A stretch of DNA of 64,000 nucleotides. Source: Bremia lactucae. Taxonomy: Eukaryota; Oomycota; Peronosporomycetes; Peronosporales; Peronosporaceae. Where the stretch lies: assembly GCF_004359215.1 (NCBI RefSeq), contig NW_027152022.1, forward strand, positions 89,273 through 153,272, read 5' to 3'. Within the stretch, counting starts at the first letter, position 1. Every line of letters starts with the position of its first letter. The translations under genes were made by a program, and so were the position numbers. Below the pieces are notes generated by a model that searched no databases, was not told the origin of the DNA, and worked only from the letters and a program-made list of their open reading frames with translations. Shown piece by piece: positions 31,460 through 41,695 of the stretch.

Positions 31460-32240
31460 TTTCCACTCTCTCGCGCCGCTGGATTTCATCGCCGACTTGA
31501 ACGTTGTCGGCATTTCTCTCACTGAATACACGACGTGGGCTGCTTCATATTCCTTTTCATCGCCGGCGCTGACATTACTTCGAGTGTCAACCGTCGATAA
31601 TCAGCCACATGTCGCTTGGGACGCGGAATTTCAGTGATCTTTTCTAATGACTTAGTACGAGTATGCCAATCGCTACCCCGATAAAATTCCAAGCTGGCGT
31701 CATGAGCTTTATTTGGCTGGACTTCAGACTCGATATCAATATCCGTTGAAGTCTTCTCTTCATCGTCGTCTTGAATCTCGACAGACTTGCACTCGTACAC
31801 GTCATTAATTTCCTTACCGTCGAAAGCTGTCTTCCTTAAGCTGGACATCGCGACTCATCAAAATGCGACCAGTTTGACAGATCTTCAAAACGATACGTCT
31901 TCTGGTGCTCCCAATAGACCCAAAACTGGCACAATACGGCTTTTGCGTCCAGCTTGGAGCGCTTTTCTCTAGAACGTGGACGTACGCATGACAGCCAAAA
32001 ACCTTGAGATTGGCCAATAGCGGTATCTTCGTCGTCCAAATCATGACTGGCGACTTTCCATGGTCGATAGCACGCGATAAACACCGATTACGGAGAAACA
32101 TGGCCTCAATACAGCTTCACCCCAATAGTGCTTGGCGAGGCCGGCGTGTTCCAGCATGCTCCTAGCACACTCCACAAGCGTCCAGTTCGTTCGCTCAGCA
32201 GCTTTATTTAACTGCGGCGTGTAAGGCGGCGTCTCTGAAG
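31460..32240 (-). pseudogene. Copia integrase C-terminal half and linker, minus strand
   Basis: PPYTPQLNKAAERTNWTLVE and CARSMLEHAGLAKHYWGEAV (about 32235-32110) are the end of a copia integrase core, including the N-x2-AERTN block; LLANLKVFGCHAYVHV and GRILMSRDVQ follow, then an acidic linker (EIQDDDEEKTSTDIDIESEV, 31790-31720). Two overlapping frames show a frameshift near 31900. The front half of the integrase is absent. Confidence 0.8.
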
Positions 32241-32244
32241 CCGA

Positions 32245-32310
32245 TATGAAGCGAGGGCGAAGGGAGTAAAAAAAACGAATCAAAGAGTCTGCGCGAGGAG
32301 GCGAAGACAC
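32245..32310 (-). repeat. Fragment of copia D-type LTR end
   Basis: Minus strand matches the 3' part of the LTR at 55795-56057: both have GTGTCTTCGCCTC, ACTCCCTTC and ATCGGCTTCAGA in order. Only the last 65 bp or so are present. Confidence 0.4.
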
Positions 32311-32324
32311 TTGTGTTATTAAGG

Positions 32325-32515
32325 ACGCTGTGAAGAAGAAGTCTCGAGCAGCAAGCATGCCAAAGGAAGGTACCGGTATATACCAGTAGATACCGTTAAT
32401 AACGTCAGTTGATAAAGTCAGAAGCTTCTAGAAGATACCAGAAGCGCTGATTGGCTAGAAGTAATGGTTGGCTTAGAGGTAACTAGCAATAAGCGCTCAC
32501 TTGACCTTTTCATTA
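32325..32515 (+). repeat. Copia E 3' internal end plus 5' LTR of E1
   Basis: 32325-32393 (GTGAAGAAGAAGTCTCGAGC...) equals the end of the copia E internal region at 41007-41055. 32394-32515 is the LTR, aligned with 41056-41238 and ending TTTTCATTA. Compared with the 3' copy it lacks the segment holding two of three TGACGTCA motifs and the GTTGCGAACTAAGTACC segment. Confidence 0.7.
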
Positions 32516-32530
32516 GGTTATGAGCGCAAG
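32516..32530 (+). other. Primer binding site of copia E1 (half-tRNA type)
   Basis: GGTTATGAGCGCAAG directly after the LTR end. It is complementary to the anticodon-loop side of an initiator Met tRNA (…CTCATAACC), as in Drosophila copia, rather than to a tRNA 3' end. Confidence 0.6.
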
Positions 32531-33118
32531 GCCAACTTACTCTGCTGACTCTGCTGCCCCAACCTTCTTCGCTCTTGCCATGGATACCTCTATGACTTCT
32601 ACTGCCCGTATCAACAAGTTTGACGGGTGAACTTTCATCTGTGGAAATTTAAGCTGCAGATGGTGCTGGAAGAGCGGGACTTATGGGATGTGGTGAGCGG
32701 GGAGGTGAAGCCTGAGCACCTGATGAGGCCGATGGACCAGTCGACTTACAAGCGAAAGTCGTGCAAGGCCATGGCGATAATCTGTCTTGCAATGGAGGAT
32801 TCGCAGTTGCCTTTGGTTCGGTCGGCCAATGGCGCGTATGATGCATGGTCGCGTCATGAAGGGCATTTCGAGATGAAGAGTTTGGCGAACAAGCTTTTCT
32901 TACGTCGACGCATCTTCACGACGATGATGGACGAAGGTGGTGACGTGCTTCAGAACATCAATAAGATTAAGGCATTGGCGGAACAGCTCGACGCAGTGGG
33001 CGCTCCGGTCAGCGAAGACGATCCGGTCATCACGCTTCTCACAAGTTTAAGCGAGTCGTACGCGTTCCTGATCACGGCGTTGGAGTCAAGATCCGACTCG
33101 CTGTCGTGAGAACTCGTA
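32531..33118 (+). pseudogene. Copia E1 Gag, N-terminal part
   Basis: The frame 32627-33109 (160 codons) reads FHLWKFKLQMVLEERDLWDV, AMAIICLAMEDSQLPLVRSA, AYDAWSRHEGHF, and LLTSLSESYAFLITALES, the Gag (UBN2/DUF4219-type) of copia elements. A frameshift at about 32628 separates it from the start (near 32580, MDTSMTSTARINKFDG). Copies: 42179-42514 (minus) and 49846-50216. A stop at 33107 (SLS, TGA) separates it from the zinc-knuckle part. Confidence 0.85.
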
Positions 33119-33130
33119 ACGTCTCGGCTA

Positions 33131-34360
33131 ATGCATGAAGACATGAAATGCAACGAACAAGGTGGCAGCGTCGATGGAGTCGCGCACGGGCAAGGACAAG
33201 CGTTTATGACAACGGACAACGGACGGCGTAAGGGACATCAAGCGGCTGCCAAGACTAGCAGTGCCTGCCATTATTGTGCAGAGCACGAGCATTGGTTCGC
33301 CAAGTGCCCGGTGCGAACTCGTGAGAATGCAGATCGGCAACGGCCGGCACAGCGTGCAAACGTCGCGCAGAGTGAATACGACTCTAGCGATATTCTCTTC
33401 TTGGTTGGTGGAAATTCAAGAGACACCAAGTCGAGTTGCGTATGGCTGGTCGACTCGGACGCGACGCAGCACATGAGTTTCTCGAAAGCGTTTATGAAGA
33501 ACTACAAGGATATTTCTCCGGTGGACGTTCATCCGGCTGACGACGGTGTCGTTCAGGCAATGGGGACTAGGGACATTGTAATGTCGATAAAGACGCCCCG
33601 TGGAGTGAAGAAGGGTATGCTTCGCGGAGTATGGCACATTCCAAAGCTATCGCGCAATTGTTTCTTCGTTAAACGCTTTACGAAGGATGTTGGACCCGTC
33701 ACGAAAGCGCTGGCTGGCTTTGTCAAGGCAAAAGGAATGCAGTGGAAGCTTGGCGCGCGCGAGGGCAAAGGGTTGTTCAAGTTATGCATGATGCCTGTCA
33801 GCACTGAAGAAGCCAATGTGACAAGCTCGTCGGGATACCACGGGGACGCCACTTCGTACCTTTGGCACCTTCCACTTGGACACATCGGATATAGTGGTCT
33901 AGACACTATCGTCAAAAGTAACTATGGTGTTGGCATTAATCTTGCGTCGGTCAAGCAGTGGGAGCTGTGCGATGGTTGTGCGCTTGGCAACCAAACGCGA
34001 GTGAGTTTTATGCATAAGTCACCACATCATGCAAAGAAACTGTTGGAAGTTATTCACAGTGATGTGTGTGGACCTCTGCAGTCAACAACTTTTAGCGGCA
34101 AGCGATACTTTGTCACTTTCACGGATAAGTATTCGCATTTTACCACGGTATTTCTGCTGCGAAACAAGTCTGAAGTCGCCGACAAATTTGCCCTATTTGT
34201 TGAATCTGCTGAAACTCAGACTGGCAATGTTGTCAAAACTCTTCGCTGCGATAATGGTGGCGAGTACACGTCGGGCGAAATGGCCAAGTTCTGTAAACGG
34301 CGTGGTATCGAGCAAAAGTTCACGCCGCTTTATACCTCGCAGCTAAACGGAGTGGCTTAG
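33131..34360 (+). pseudogene. Copia E1 Gag end, protease and integrase core
   Basis: 409 open codons. Order: zinc knuckle CHYCAEHEHWFAKCP (about residues 47-61), protease loop WLVDSDATQHMSF (about 105-117; Asp-Ser-Asp instead of Asp-Ser-Gly, likely fatal), pre-integrase HLPLGHIGYSGLDTIV and CDGCALGNQ (zinc ligands, about 250-290), integrase core VIHSDVCGPL (first Asp), TLRCDNGGEYTS (second Asp) and FTPLYTSQLNGVA, ending at a TAG at 34358 immediately before the catalytic Glu region. It would process the polyprotein and insert cDNA in functional relatives. Confidence 0.9.
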
Positions 34361-35068
34361 GGCATGAACCGGACACTGGTGGAATGTGCAAGGTGTATGA
34401 TTGAGCTCGCTGGGCTGCCAAAGACGTCTTGGGGCGAAGCGTTATGACCGCTGCTTTTCGGGTAACGCGAGGTATTGGTATGGATAAGTCACCATACCAT
34501 GTTTGGACTGGAGAAAACCTGTGCTGGCGAATCTGAAGGTTTTTGGATGCCATGCACGTGTTACAGCGCCTAAGGAAAAGCGAAGCAAATTTGACGCTCG
34601 GTCGGTACGCTGTCAATTTCTTGGCTACTCAGAGCATGAGAAAGCGTACCGATGTGAAGAAGTTGAGAGTGGTCGTGCGCTTGTCAGTCGCGACGCAAAT
34701 TTTATGGAAAATACGTTCGATAGTGGGAGGCGCAACCGGCGCTATAATGAGGTCGTTGCTCAAGATGATGATGAAGCGACTGAACAGGACTCTCCACAAC
34801 ACGACCAAACGGATCACGAAAATGCAGAACGAAGAATTTGAGCCTGGCAGTAAGCGACACCAAAGGACCCAATCGCTCGAAAAAGCGACTGAAATGCCAA
34901 GGCCCAAACGACACAGTCAATATCAATCGCTCGAACAAATGTCAGCTACATCTCAAGACATCGAGGCTGCGTACGTTGTGGATTCAGTGGGAGAAATGCC
35001 AACCACGTCCAAGTCGGCGATGGAATTAACGCTAGTGGCGAAAGGTTTCAAACGAAAATTCGGCATCG
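34361..35068 (+). pseudogene. Copia E1 integrase end and linker
   Basis: After the TAG the chain continues MNRTLVECARCMIELAGLPK, then in other frames LANLKVFGCHARVTAPKEKR and RALVSRDANFMENTF (34503-34710), and an acidic, polar linker (34543-35073) with RHQRTQSLEKATEMPRPKRH. This corresponds to 31460-32240 and 53950-54720 on the minus strand. Several frameshifts. Confidence 0.8.
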
Positions 35069-35500
35069 ACTGAAGAAACGTTTGCGCCGGTGGCGAAGTT
35101 GACCTCGATCCGGATTTTGCTAAGTTTGGCTGCCAAGTCCGGACTTACGGTCCATCAAATGGATGTAAAAACAGCGTTTCTTTATGGTCAGCTCGACATA
35201 GATATTTACATGTCGTAGCCTGATGGCTTCAGTGATATAGCCAGTCCAGATTACGTGTGCAAGTTACAGCGGTCGCTATACGGTCTGAAGCAATTGCCTC
35301 GCATGTGGAACAAGACAATTGACGTCTTTATGCTGGACTGGAGTTCAAGAAGTGTGAACCCGATCACTGCATCTGCATAAAGCAGGATGGCGATGACCTG
35401 ATTTTTGCTGTACTGTATGTCGACGACTTAATATTACCGGCAAGATGCTTCAAGAAACCAAGTTAGCCCTAAGCCACAGATTTAAGATGACGGATATGGG
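35069..35500 (+). pseudogene. Copia E1 reverse transcriptase, first part, interrupted
   Basis: [36 protein letters not shown] (first catalytic Asp in the MDVKTAFL block), CKLQRSLYGLKQLPRMWNKT, and VLYVDDLILPA near 35415 (YVDD). Stops at 35216 and 35378. At 35500 the frame is interrupted by the LTR of the D1 element; the rest resumes at 40094 (GQHKYFLEIEIEQEF). Confidence 0.85.
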
Positions 35501-35772
35501 TATTGAGGGTTATGGGTTTCAGGCAAGGTACACAACCCAAACCGGTCCAATCCAAACTGCGGTTAAACATAGCATTTAGTTATATTATAGTATAGTTAGA
35601 TGCACTATGTAGAAATGAGTGGTTTTTGAGAAGTAGAAGTGTAAGCCCCAATAAATCAATCACTTCCAAATATTCCTTCTCCCTCGCAAGTTGTCTCCAC
35701 TTCGCAGTGTATACTTTTTTCGTGTTCTTCAAGCTTCCTTCTCTCACTTTCAGTGCTCGGTACGTGTTAACA
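35501..35772 (+). repeat. 5' LTR of copia D1
   Basis: Starts TATTGAGGGTTATGGG and ends GTGTTAACA. Matches 39825-40093, 56950-57219 and (minus) 55795-56057. The unusual TA start is fixed by the target duplication and by the purine tract GAGAGGGCG before the 3' copy. Confidence 0.85.
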
Positions 35773-35787
35773 GGTTATGAGCCGAGG
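35773..35787 (+). other. Primer binding site of copia D1 (half-tRNA type)
   Basis: GGTTATGAGCCGAGG directly at the LTR end; the parallel site of D2 at 57220 reads GGTTATGCGCCCAAG. Complementary to the anticodon side of initiator Met tRNA. Confidence 0.65.
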
Positions 35788-36660
35788 TACGATGTCTCTG
35801 CTCAAGATTCCGCCACCCGCCACCAAGATCTCCATCGACAAATTCGATGGCGACAACTACGCGACGTGGAACCGCTACAAGCGTGGCGTGTTCCTGACCA
35901 AGTCGACGTGGCACGTGGTCAATCGGGATATCACCCCTACCTTCGCCAATCCTCGCGTCATGGACGAATATGTCAAGGCGAGCAATATCGCCTTCGGCTT
36001 GATGTCGCTGCACATGAGCGCGGATTGCCATCACGTGGTTGATGACTGCGAAGAAGCATGGGTTGTGTGGGCAAAGCTGAAGACCCTATACGGCGGATCG
36101 CAGAAGGCGGAACGGATTTTCTTGAAGCATCAACTAGTCAGCATCGAGATGGCGGAAGGCGGCAATGTACTTCATCATTGCAATGAAGTTCTCAACATCA
36201 GCGTAAAGCTCCAGAGCATCGGCGCCAAGATAGAGGACGAGGACATGACGATCTGCTTTTTGCGCAGCCTCCCCAAGAGTTATGAGAGCGTCGCTCTCAA
36301 CTTGGAGATGAACAGCGCGAAATTACGACCACAAGACGTCGTAAAAGTGCTGCCGAATGAGCACTCAAGAGTCAAGCAAACAAGACGACATCGGTATAGA
36401 CTGAAGAAGCATCCAAGGCCTTCAGTTCCGAGCGCGAGTTTCGTCAGTGTACGTTTTGTGGAAAATTGGGGCACACAGTGGAGAAGTGCCGGGCCAAGCA
36501 GAAGGAAGACAATCGGGGAGCTCGGTGCGACGGCAATGCTCGTGGACGCGGAGCGAATCAAGCGCAGTGGCAAGGCTACAGTGGCAACAGCAACAGCAAC
36601 GACGATGGTGTGACGTTTGCTGTGTCGAAGAATGCGGACTCTCAACGACCAAGAATACGT
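35777..36660 (+). pseudogene. Copia D1 Gag
   Basis: 278 open codons (35777-36613). [20 protein letters not shown] (about 19-38) and [12 protein letters not shown] are the N-terminal Gag motif of copia elements; the helical middle holds [20 protein letters not shown] and [20 protein letters not shown]. After about residue 215 (36420) the true frame shifts: the zinc knuckle [18 protein letters not shown] lies in another frame (36450-36500), followed by a Gln/Asn/Gly-rich stretch. A one-base indel near 36365-36415 is the likely cause. D2 has the parallel Gag at 57234. Confidence 0.85.
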
Positions 36661-37990
36661 CCGGGATGTGGGCAATTGACAGCGGTGCGACGCATCAATC
36701 TGCTACGAAAAGTCCAAGTTCGAAGTTTTGAAAAGGTGAAGTGTTGGTCGCAGATGGGAACAAATCTGCTATCAAAGTCGTCGGGACAATCATCGAAAAG
36801 ATGGTAGTGCCTAACGGTGAAGAACGTGAAGTCGAGATCAAGAACGCGTTTTTCGTCCCAGACATGAGCAAGAACCTACTGTCAATACCGCAAATCAGCA
36901 AAAGCGGCAAGTTTCAAGTGGTGTTTGATGGTGCCAAAATGGAGATCTCGCGCAAAGACCCAGAGCAAGTGGTGGCGATGCCAGCTTGCGGATGGACTCT
37001 ACTGGCTTCGAACATTTCACAGATCGATGAATGCTGCATCACGATCAAGAGTCGAAGATCTTCATGCGCGCATGGGCCACGCACCAATTGATGTCTTGTG
37101 CAAAATAATCTCCGAGGGAATGATCAAGGATGCTAAGATGCCAGCAAAATCGAGCAGATCAAGCATATAACACGGGTGTCAAGAAAAGAAAATGGTACAG
37201 CGACCGTTTCCAAGCAACCCGAACAAGCGCCACTACGATCCGTTTGAGCTTCCACACATCGACACTTGCGGACCAATGGAAGTCAAATCGCTGGAAGGAA
37301 GCAAGTACTTACTAGAAATCGTTGACGAAGGCAGCGGATGCATGACGGGCTTCAGTCTGCGCGCCAAGTCCGATAGTGAAGAGTGCATCAAAAGGTACGT
37401 CAATGCGGTGCAGACGCAGTCTGACTTCAAGGTCAAGTTCGGTCGACATGATGGTGCACGAGAATATGCGACGACTTCGATTAGAGCATTCTACGATGAC
37501 CAAGGAATTGAGCGCAAATTACTGTTCCGTATGCGCATCAGACGAATGGCACGGCAGAACGGGCAATCCGGACTATCGTAACGATCGGCCGCAGCATGCT
37601 ATACTAGGCCAAGATAGACAAATGTTTCTGGGCTTAGTTCAGCAATGACGGCGATCTACATCAAGAATCGATTGCCATCGCCCAAGTTTCAAGATCAAAC
37701 CCCGTTCGAGATCATCAACGTATTCGACCAAGCGTCAAAAACATGCGAGTTTTTGGCTACCGTGCGTTCGTGCTGACTCCCAAGGAAAATACATCAAAAT
37801 GAGATCCGAAGGCTCGTGAAGGACTGCTCATGGGGTACAAAGAAGCATCGAAGGCGTACTGCATTTACGACATTGAGGCGGATCAAGTGGTAATATCTCG
37901 TGGTGTCACTTTCGACGAATAAACATTTAGTTTCTCACCGACGCTGCCACAAGATGTTGTCGATGAGGCCGTGTTGAATTTTGACTCGAT
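36661..37990 (+). pseudogene. Copia D1 protease and integrase
   Basis: Protease loop [10 protein letters not shown] near 36670, damaged by a deletion; then 36741-37091 ([20 protein letters not shown] and [20 protein letters not shown]), zinc region (ARMGHAPI, then HGCQEK-like near 37170), integrase core [10 protein letters not shown] and [20 protein letters not shown] (37192-37581), then a frameshift at about 37516-37525 and the integrase end to [11 protein letters not shown] (37745). This is the segment that is tandemly repeated in D2. The frameshift site is shared with every D2 unit. Confidence 0.85.
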
Positions 37991-38940
37991 AAGCATCAGT
38001 AATGAACTTGCCACCACGGAGTTCGAGTAAACAGGCAAGCGCGAGAATCGTTCAAGCAGCGAAGAACAAGTGTTTCAACGAGCGCATCCAGCTCGTCGCG
38101 GAGCCGGGTTAGAAGAAGAAAGTGCGCCGGATGACTTCGAGTCGCGCCATGAAATACGACTATCGAGTGCTCGAGCCAACCGGGACGAAGAGCAAAAAGA
38201 CAATGATGGGAATGACGACAATGACCCTCATCATGTCTTTTGGCGAGCGAGCGCGATTGCAGTTGAAGGCACTGTTTATCCGAGCCGACAACGTTTGAAG
38301 ATGCGATTAGTGGACCGGATCAAGTACACTGGCGCAAGGCGATTTGTGCGGAGCTGGACTCAATGAAACTCCGTTGCGTGTTCCGAGCAAAAAATTACCA
38401 GCTTGTCAGCACATTATTGGGACCAAGTAGGTGTTCAAGATCAAGCGCAAGGCTGATGGAAGCATCAAAAAATACAAGGCTCCTCGTTGCCACGGGCTTC
38501 AAACAGAAGTATGGCATCGACTATACGGAGACGTTTTCACCAGTAGTCAAGTTCGTGACGCTGCGCATGGTGATTGCGCATACGAAGTACTTTGACTGCC
38601 CACTGGATCAACTGGACGTGGGGACAGCTTTCCTGTATAGAGAAATGAAAGAAAAAGTGTTCTGCGCGGTCGCAGAAGGCGTCGACGTCGATGAAGAATT
38701 TGATTGCTTTGTACTAGGGAAAGCAATTTAAGGGCTAAAACAAGCTTTACGGGTATGGGATCACACATTTCATGAGTTTGCCTGCTCCATCGGATTTTAA
38801 GTCTCCGATTTTGACCCATGCATTTTTCTCAAGCTTGCAAACGGAAAGTGCGTGATATTGCTGGTCTACGTTGATGATGTGTTGGTGACTTGTACTTTGA
38901 CTGAAATTATTGCGCACACCAAGAGAGAATCGAAGACACG
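37991..38940 (+). pseudogene. Copia D1 linker and reverse transcriptase
   Basis: An acidic linker, then the frame 38363-38731: LVATGFKQKYGIDYTETFSP, VKFVTLRMVIAHTKYFDCPL, LDQLDVGTAFLYREM (first catalytic Asp block), ending at a TAA at 38729; the next frame has CVILLVYVDDVLVTCTLTEI with YVDD near 38870. Inactivated by stops near 38729 and 38800. Confidence 0.85.
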
Positions 38941-39824
38941 CTTCGAGATGACTGATAGTGGCAAGTGCGCTTTTGTGTTGGACATCGAGCTGGTAAACAA
39001 CGATGGACGATGTGCCAGTGACGCTACGTGGACGATGTTCGCAAGCGTTTCGGCATGAGTGACTGCAAAGCTATCATCAGCCCAACGGACATCAGCTCTC
39101 GACTCACACCAAGCAATACAGCAACCAAGATCAACGCTCCGTTTCGTAAAGCAGTGGGTGCTTTAATGCACTTAATAGCCGCGATACGACGAGACATTGT
39201 CTTTGCCGTGGGCTACGTGTCGCGTTTTATGGAAAACCCACAAGTCGAGCATTGGATGACTGTGTGGCTATCAAGCGCATCCTTCGATACTTGCAAGAAA
39301 CCAAGTCGCAAATTTTCTTCAAGCCTGGCGATAAAGTAGACTTTTGCGGCTTTTCGGATGCAGACTGGGCCGGTGACCATGCAGACCGCAAGTCGACTTC
39401 GGGATACGCGTTTGTTCTCATGGGTGCTCCTGTAAGCTGGGGAAGCAAGAAGCAATCAAGTGTGTCGCTATCAACAAGTGAAGCCGAATACGTCGCGCTA
39501 AGTTTGGCGATTCAAGAATGCAAGTGGGTGCATCGCCTACTGCGCGAAATTCTGGTCGCTACAGCAAACAAGTCTGAACCAGAGCTTAAGATGATGAAAG
39601 GCAACCAGTCGTGTATCAAGATGACAAGAATCCGGTAATCATGGTCGAGCGAAGCATATCGAGATCAAGTATCACCACATTCGGGATGAAGTCAAGCGTG
39701 GTAATGTCAAGTTAGAGTACTTTAAAGATCTTGGCGGATATCACGACCAAAGGACTGCCAGGACCGCGTCACAAGGACTTAACGACGGCGCTTGGCATAA
39801 ACGCGTGTTAGCATTGAGAGGGCG
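38941..39824 (+). pseudogene. Copia D1 RNase H
   Basis: Frames 39028-39339 and 39252-39638: RFGMSDCKAIISPTDISSRL, VGALMHLIAAIRRDIVFAVG, VDFCGFSDADWAGDHADRKS (first RNase H Asp), GAPVSWGSKKQSSVSLSTSE and AEYVALSLAIQECKWVHRLL (Glu block), then LKMMKGNQSCIKM (the usual DNQS Asp replaced by Gly). The end with the HIEIKYHHIRDEVK block is in another frame (39655-39710). Matches the better copy at 56058-56949 (minus). Confidence 0.85.
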
Positions 39825-40093
39825 TATTAAGGGTTATCGGTTTCAGATATGGTACACAATCCAAACGGTCCAACCCGAACCGCGGTAAAACATAGCATTT
39901 AGTTTAATTTTAGTATAGTTAGATGCACTATGTAGAAATGAGTGGTTTCGAGAAGTAGAAGTGTAACTCCAATAAATCAATCACTTTCAAATAGTCCGTA
40001 TCCCTCACGAGTTGTCACCACTTCGCAGTGTTGACTTCTTTCGTGTTCTTCAAGCTTCCTTCTCTCACTTCCAGTACTCGGTACGTGTTAACG
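39825..40093 (+). repeat. 3' LTR of copia D1
   Basis: Starts TATTAAGGGTTATCGG after GAGAGGGCG and ends GTGTTAACG directly before ATGGG. Differs from the 5' LTR by scattered substitutions and small indels. Confidence 0.85.
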
Positions 40094-41055
40094 ATGGGCC
40101 AGCACAAGTACTTTCTTGAAATCGAAATTGAACAAGAATTTGAGATTGGGACAGACGATGCGGGAGACCAAGTTTGCATGTGATATTTTAGCCAAATTTA
40201 ACATGGAAAACAGTAAGGCCGTTACAAAGCCCCAGGATTCAGGACTCAAGCTGACCAAGCCCATTTGCGAAGGCAGATGCAAGCACAGTGAAACTATGGT
40301 CTTTGTGCGGTATCGAAATGCTGACGGTTGTCTGATGTACCTTATGGTTGGCATACGCCCGGATCTCGCTGTGGCAGTTGGAGTACTTAGCAAATTTTCT
40401 GCACACCCATGCCCAACACACTGGCAAGCACCCAAAAGGATTTTGGGTATATACAAGGTACAAGGACTCACGGCATCGAGTTTCAAATTGCAAGTCATAA
40501 TGGGCTGCAAGGGTTTTCGGATGCGGACTGGGCGGGAGACACGATGTCACGAAGAAGGAAAAGCGGCTACGCTTTTCTGATGAGCAGCGGGTGTGTCAGC
40601 TGGAAGAGCAAGAAACAGCGTACGGTGGCTCTATCATCTACAGAAGCTGAGTACATGGCACTGTCAGAGGCGACACAAAAGGCAGTATGGCTCAAAGCGT
40701 TTCTGGGCGAGCTCGGTGAAATGTCCATGGATACAGCGGCCAAGATTTATGAAGATAACCAAGGCTCAATTGCACTGGCAAAAAATCCAGGGTATCACAA
40801 GCGGACCAAGCACATCGACATTCGATACCATTTTGTGCGAAAAAAGGCTGAAGACGGTCAAGTGATTCTCGAGTATATTTCTGCTCTCGACATGCTGGCC
40901 GATATCATGACCAAGCCAATTCCAGCGACACAGTTTTGCGTACTTCGTCGCAAGCTCGGGATACAAAGCCCAAGAGCTTTCGAGTCGAGTGGGACTGTTG
41001 TTAAGGAACCTGTGAAGAAAAAGTCTCGAGCAGCAAGCAGACCAAAGGAAAGTAC
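40094..41055 (+). pseudogene. Copia E1 reverse transcriptase end and RNase H
   Basis: Continuation of the interrupted E1. The frame 40116-40580 contains RETKFACDILAKFNMENSKA and RNADGCLMYLMVGIRPDLAV; the next, 40409-41071 (220 codons), is a clean RNase [61 protein letters not shown] and RTKHIDIRYHFVRKKAEDGQ, all catalytic acidic residues present. One frameshift lies near 40470. It removes RNA from the cDNA hybrid in functional relatives. Confidence 0.9.
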
Positions 41056-41238
41056 TGTTATGTACCAGTAGATACCGGTAATGACGTCATGCGGTGACGT
41101 CATTGAGATGACGTCAGTTGATATAGTCAGAAGCTTCTAGAAGATACCAGAAGCGCTGATTGGCTAGAAGTAATGCTTGTCTTAGAGGTAACAAGCAATA
41201 GGTTGCGAACTAAGTACCTTTACTTGACCTTTTCATTA
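41056..41238 (+). repeat. 3' LTR of copia E1 with three TGACGTCA motifs
   Basis: Starts TGTTATGTACCAG after AAAGGAAAGTAC and ends TTTTCATTA. TGACGTCA occurs at 41082-41089, 41095-41102 and 41109-41116. Matches 32394-32515 and, on the minus strand, 50261-50465. Confidence 0.8.
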
Positions 41239-41695
41239 ATGCATAGCCTGAAAAGTCGTTTTCCTTTGCGTGCAGCGATCTTCCACTTGATGCCTTTTTT
41301 CTCTGCGAATCACCCTTCCTTGTCGAATACAACAAGCCCAACGTCCTTGGTAAACGACCGACAGAAATAAAATTTCGCGATAACTTCGGAATGTTCCAAA
41401 CGTTCGTAAGCACACCCTTCTTGACTCCCTGCGAAGTCTTCATTGACATGACGATGTCTCCGCTGTCGATAGCTTGGACAACACCGTCGTCTGCGAGATG
41501 AACGTCGATTGGGGCGAAGACCTTGTCGATGTTTGACTGGGCGACTCAGGGGTGACGCAGCATATAACAAGTCCGCTTAACTTCTTGAAACTTGTCATAT
41601 GCTGCGTTGCCCCCGAGTCGACCAGCCAAACATCATTCGAATTGACATATCCGCTGCTACCGCCAATTGATAAAAAAATGGTCACTAGAATCTTT
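41239..41695 (-). pseudogene. Copia E/F protease region, minus strand
   Basis: Frames 41685-41440 and 41449-41210: VWLVDSGATQHMTSFKK (protease loop with intact Asp-Ser-Gly, near 41630), MSMKTSQGVKKGVLTNVWNI and PKLSRNFISVGRLP. Frame shifts separate the parts. Belongs with the Gag at 41700-42500 as one minus-strand element truncated on its 3' side at the LTR end at 41238. Confidence 0.8.

Larger units (their letters stand above)
35496..40098 (+). mobile_element. Copia D1: nested, almost complete LTR retrotransposon
   Basis: 5' LTR 35501-35772, internal 35773-39824, 3' LTR 39825-40093, total 4.59 kb. ATGGG is present on both sides (35496-35500 and 40094-40098), a 5-bp target duplication. Removing the element joins the reverse transcriptase of E1 without loss (…DMG, then QHKYF…). 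The order Gag, protease, integrase, reverse transcriptase, RNase H is that of Ty1/copia. All genes contain stops or frameshifts, and the two LTRs differ at several places, so the insertion is not recent. Confidence 0.9.

Noticed and set aside
32649..32846. Pro/Ser-rich minus-strand frame
   Set aside because: Antisense to clear copia Gag; composition follows from the Gag codons.
36580..36605. CAACAG microsatellite
   Set aside because: Only a few imperfect units within the Gln/Asn-rich end of Gag; not notable.
39213..39455. Minus-strand frames across copia D1 RNase H
   Set aside because: Antisense shadows of a recognised domain.
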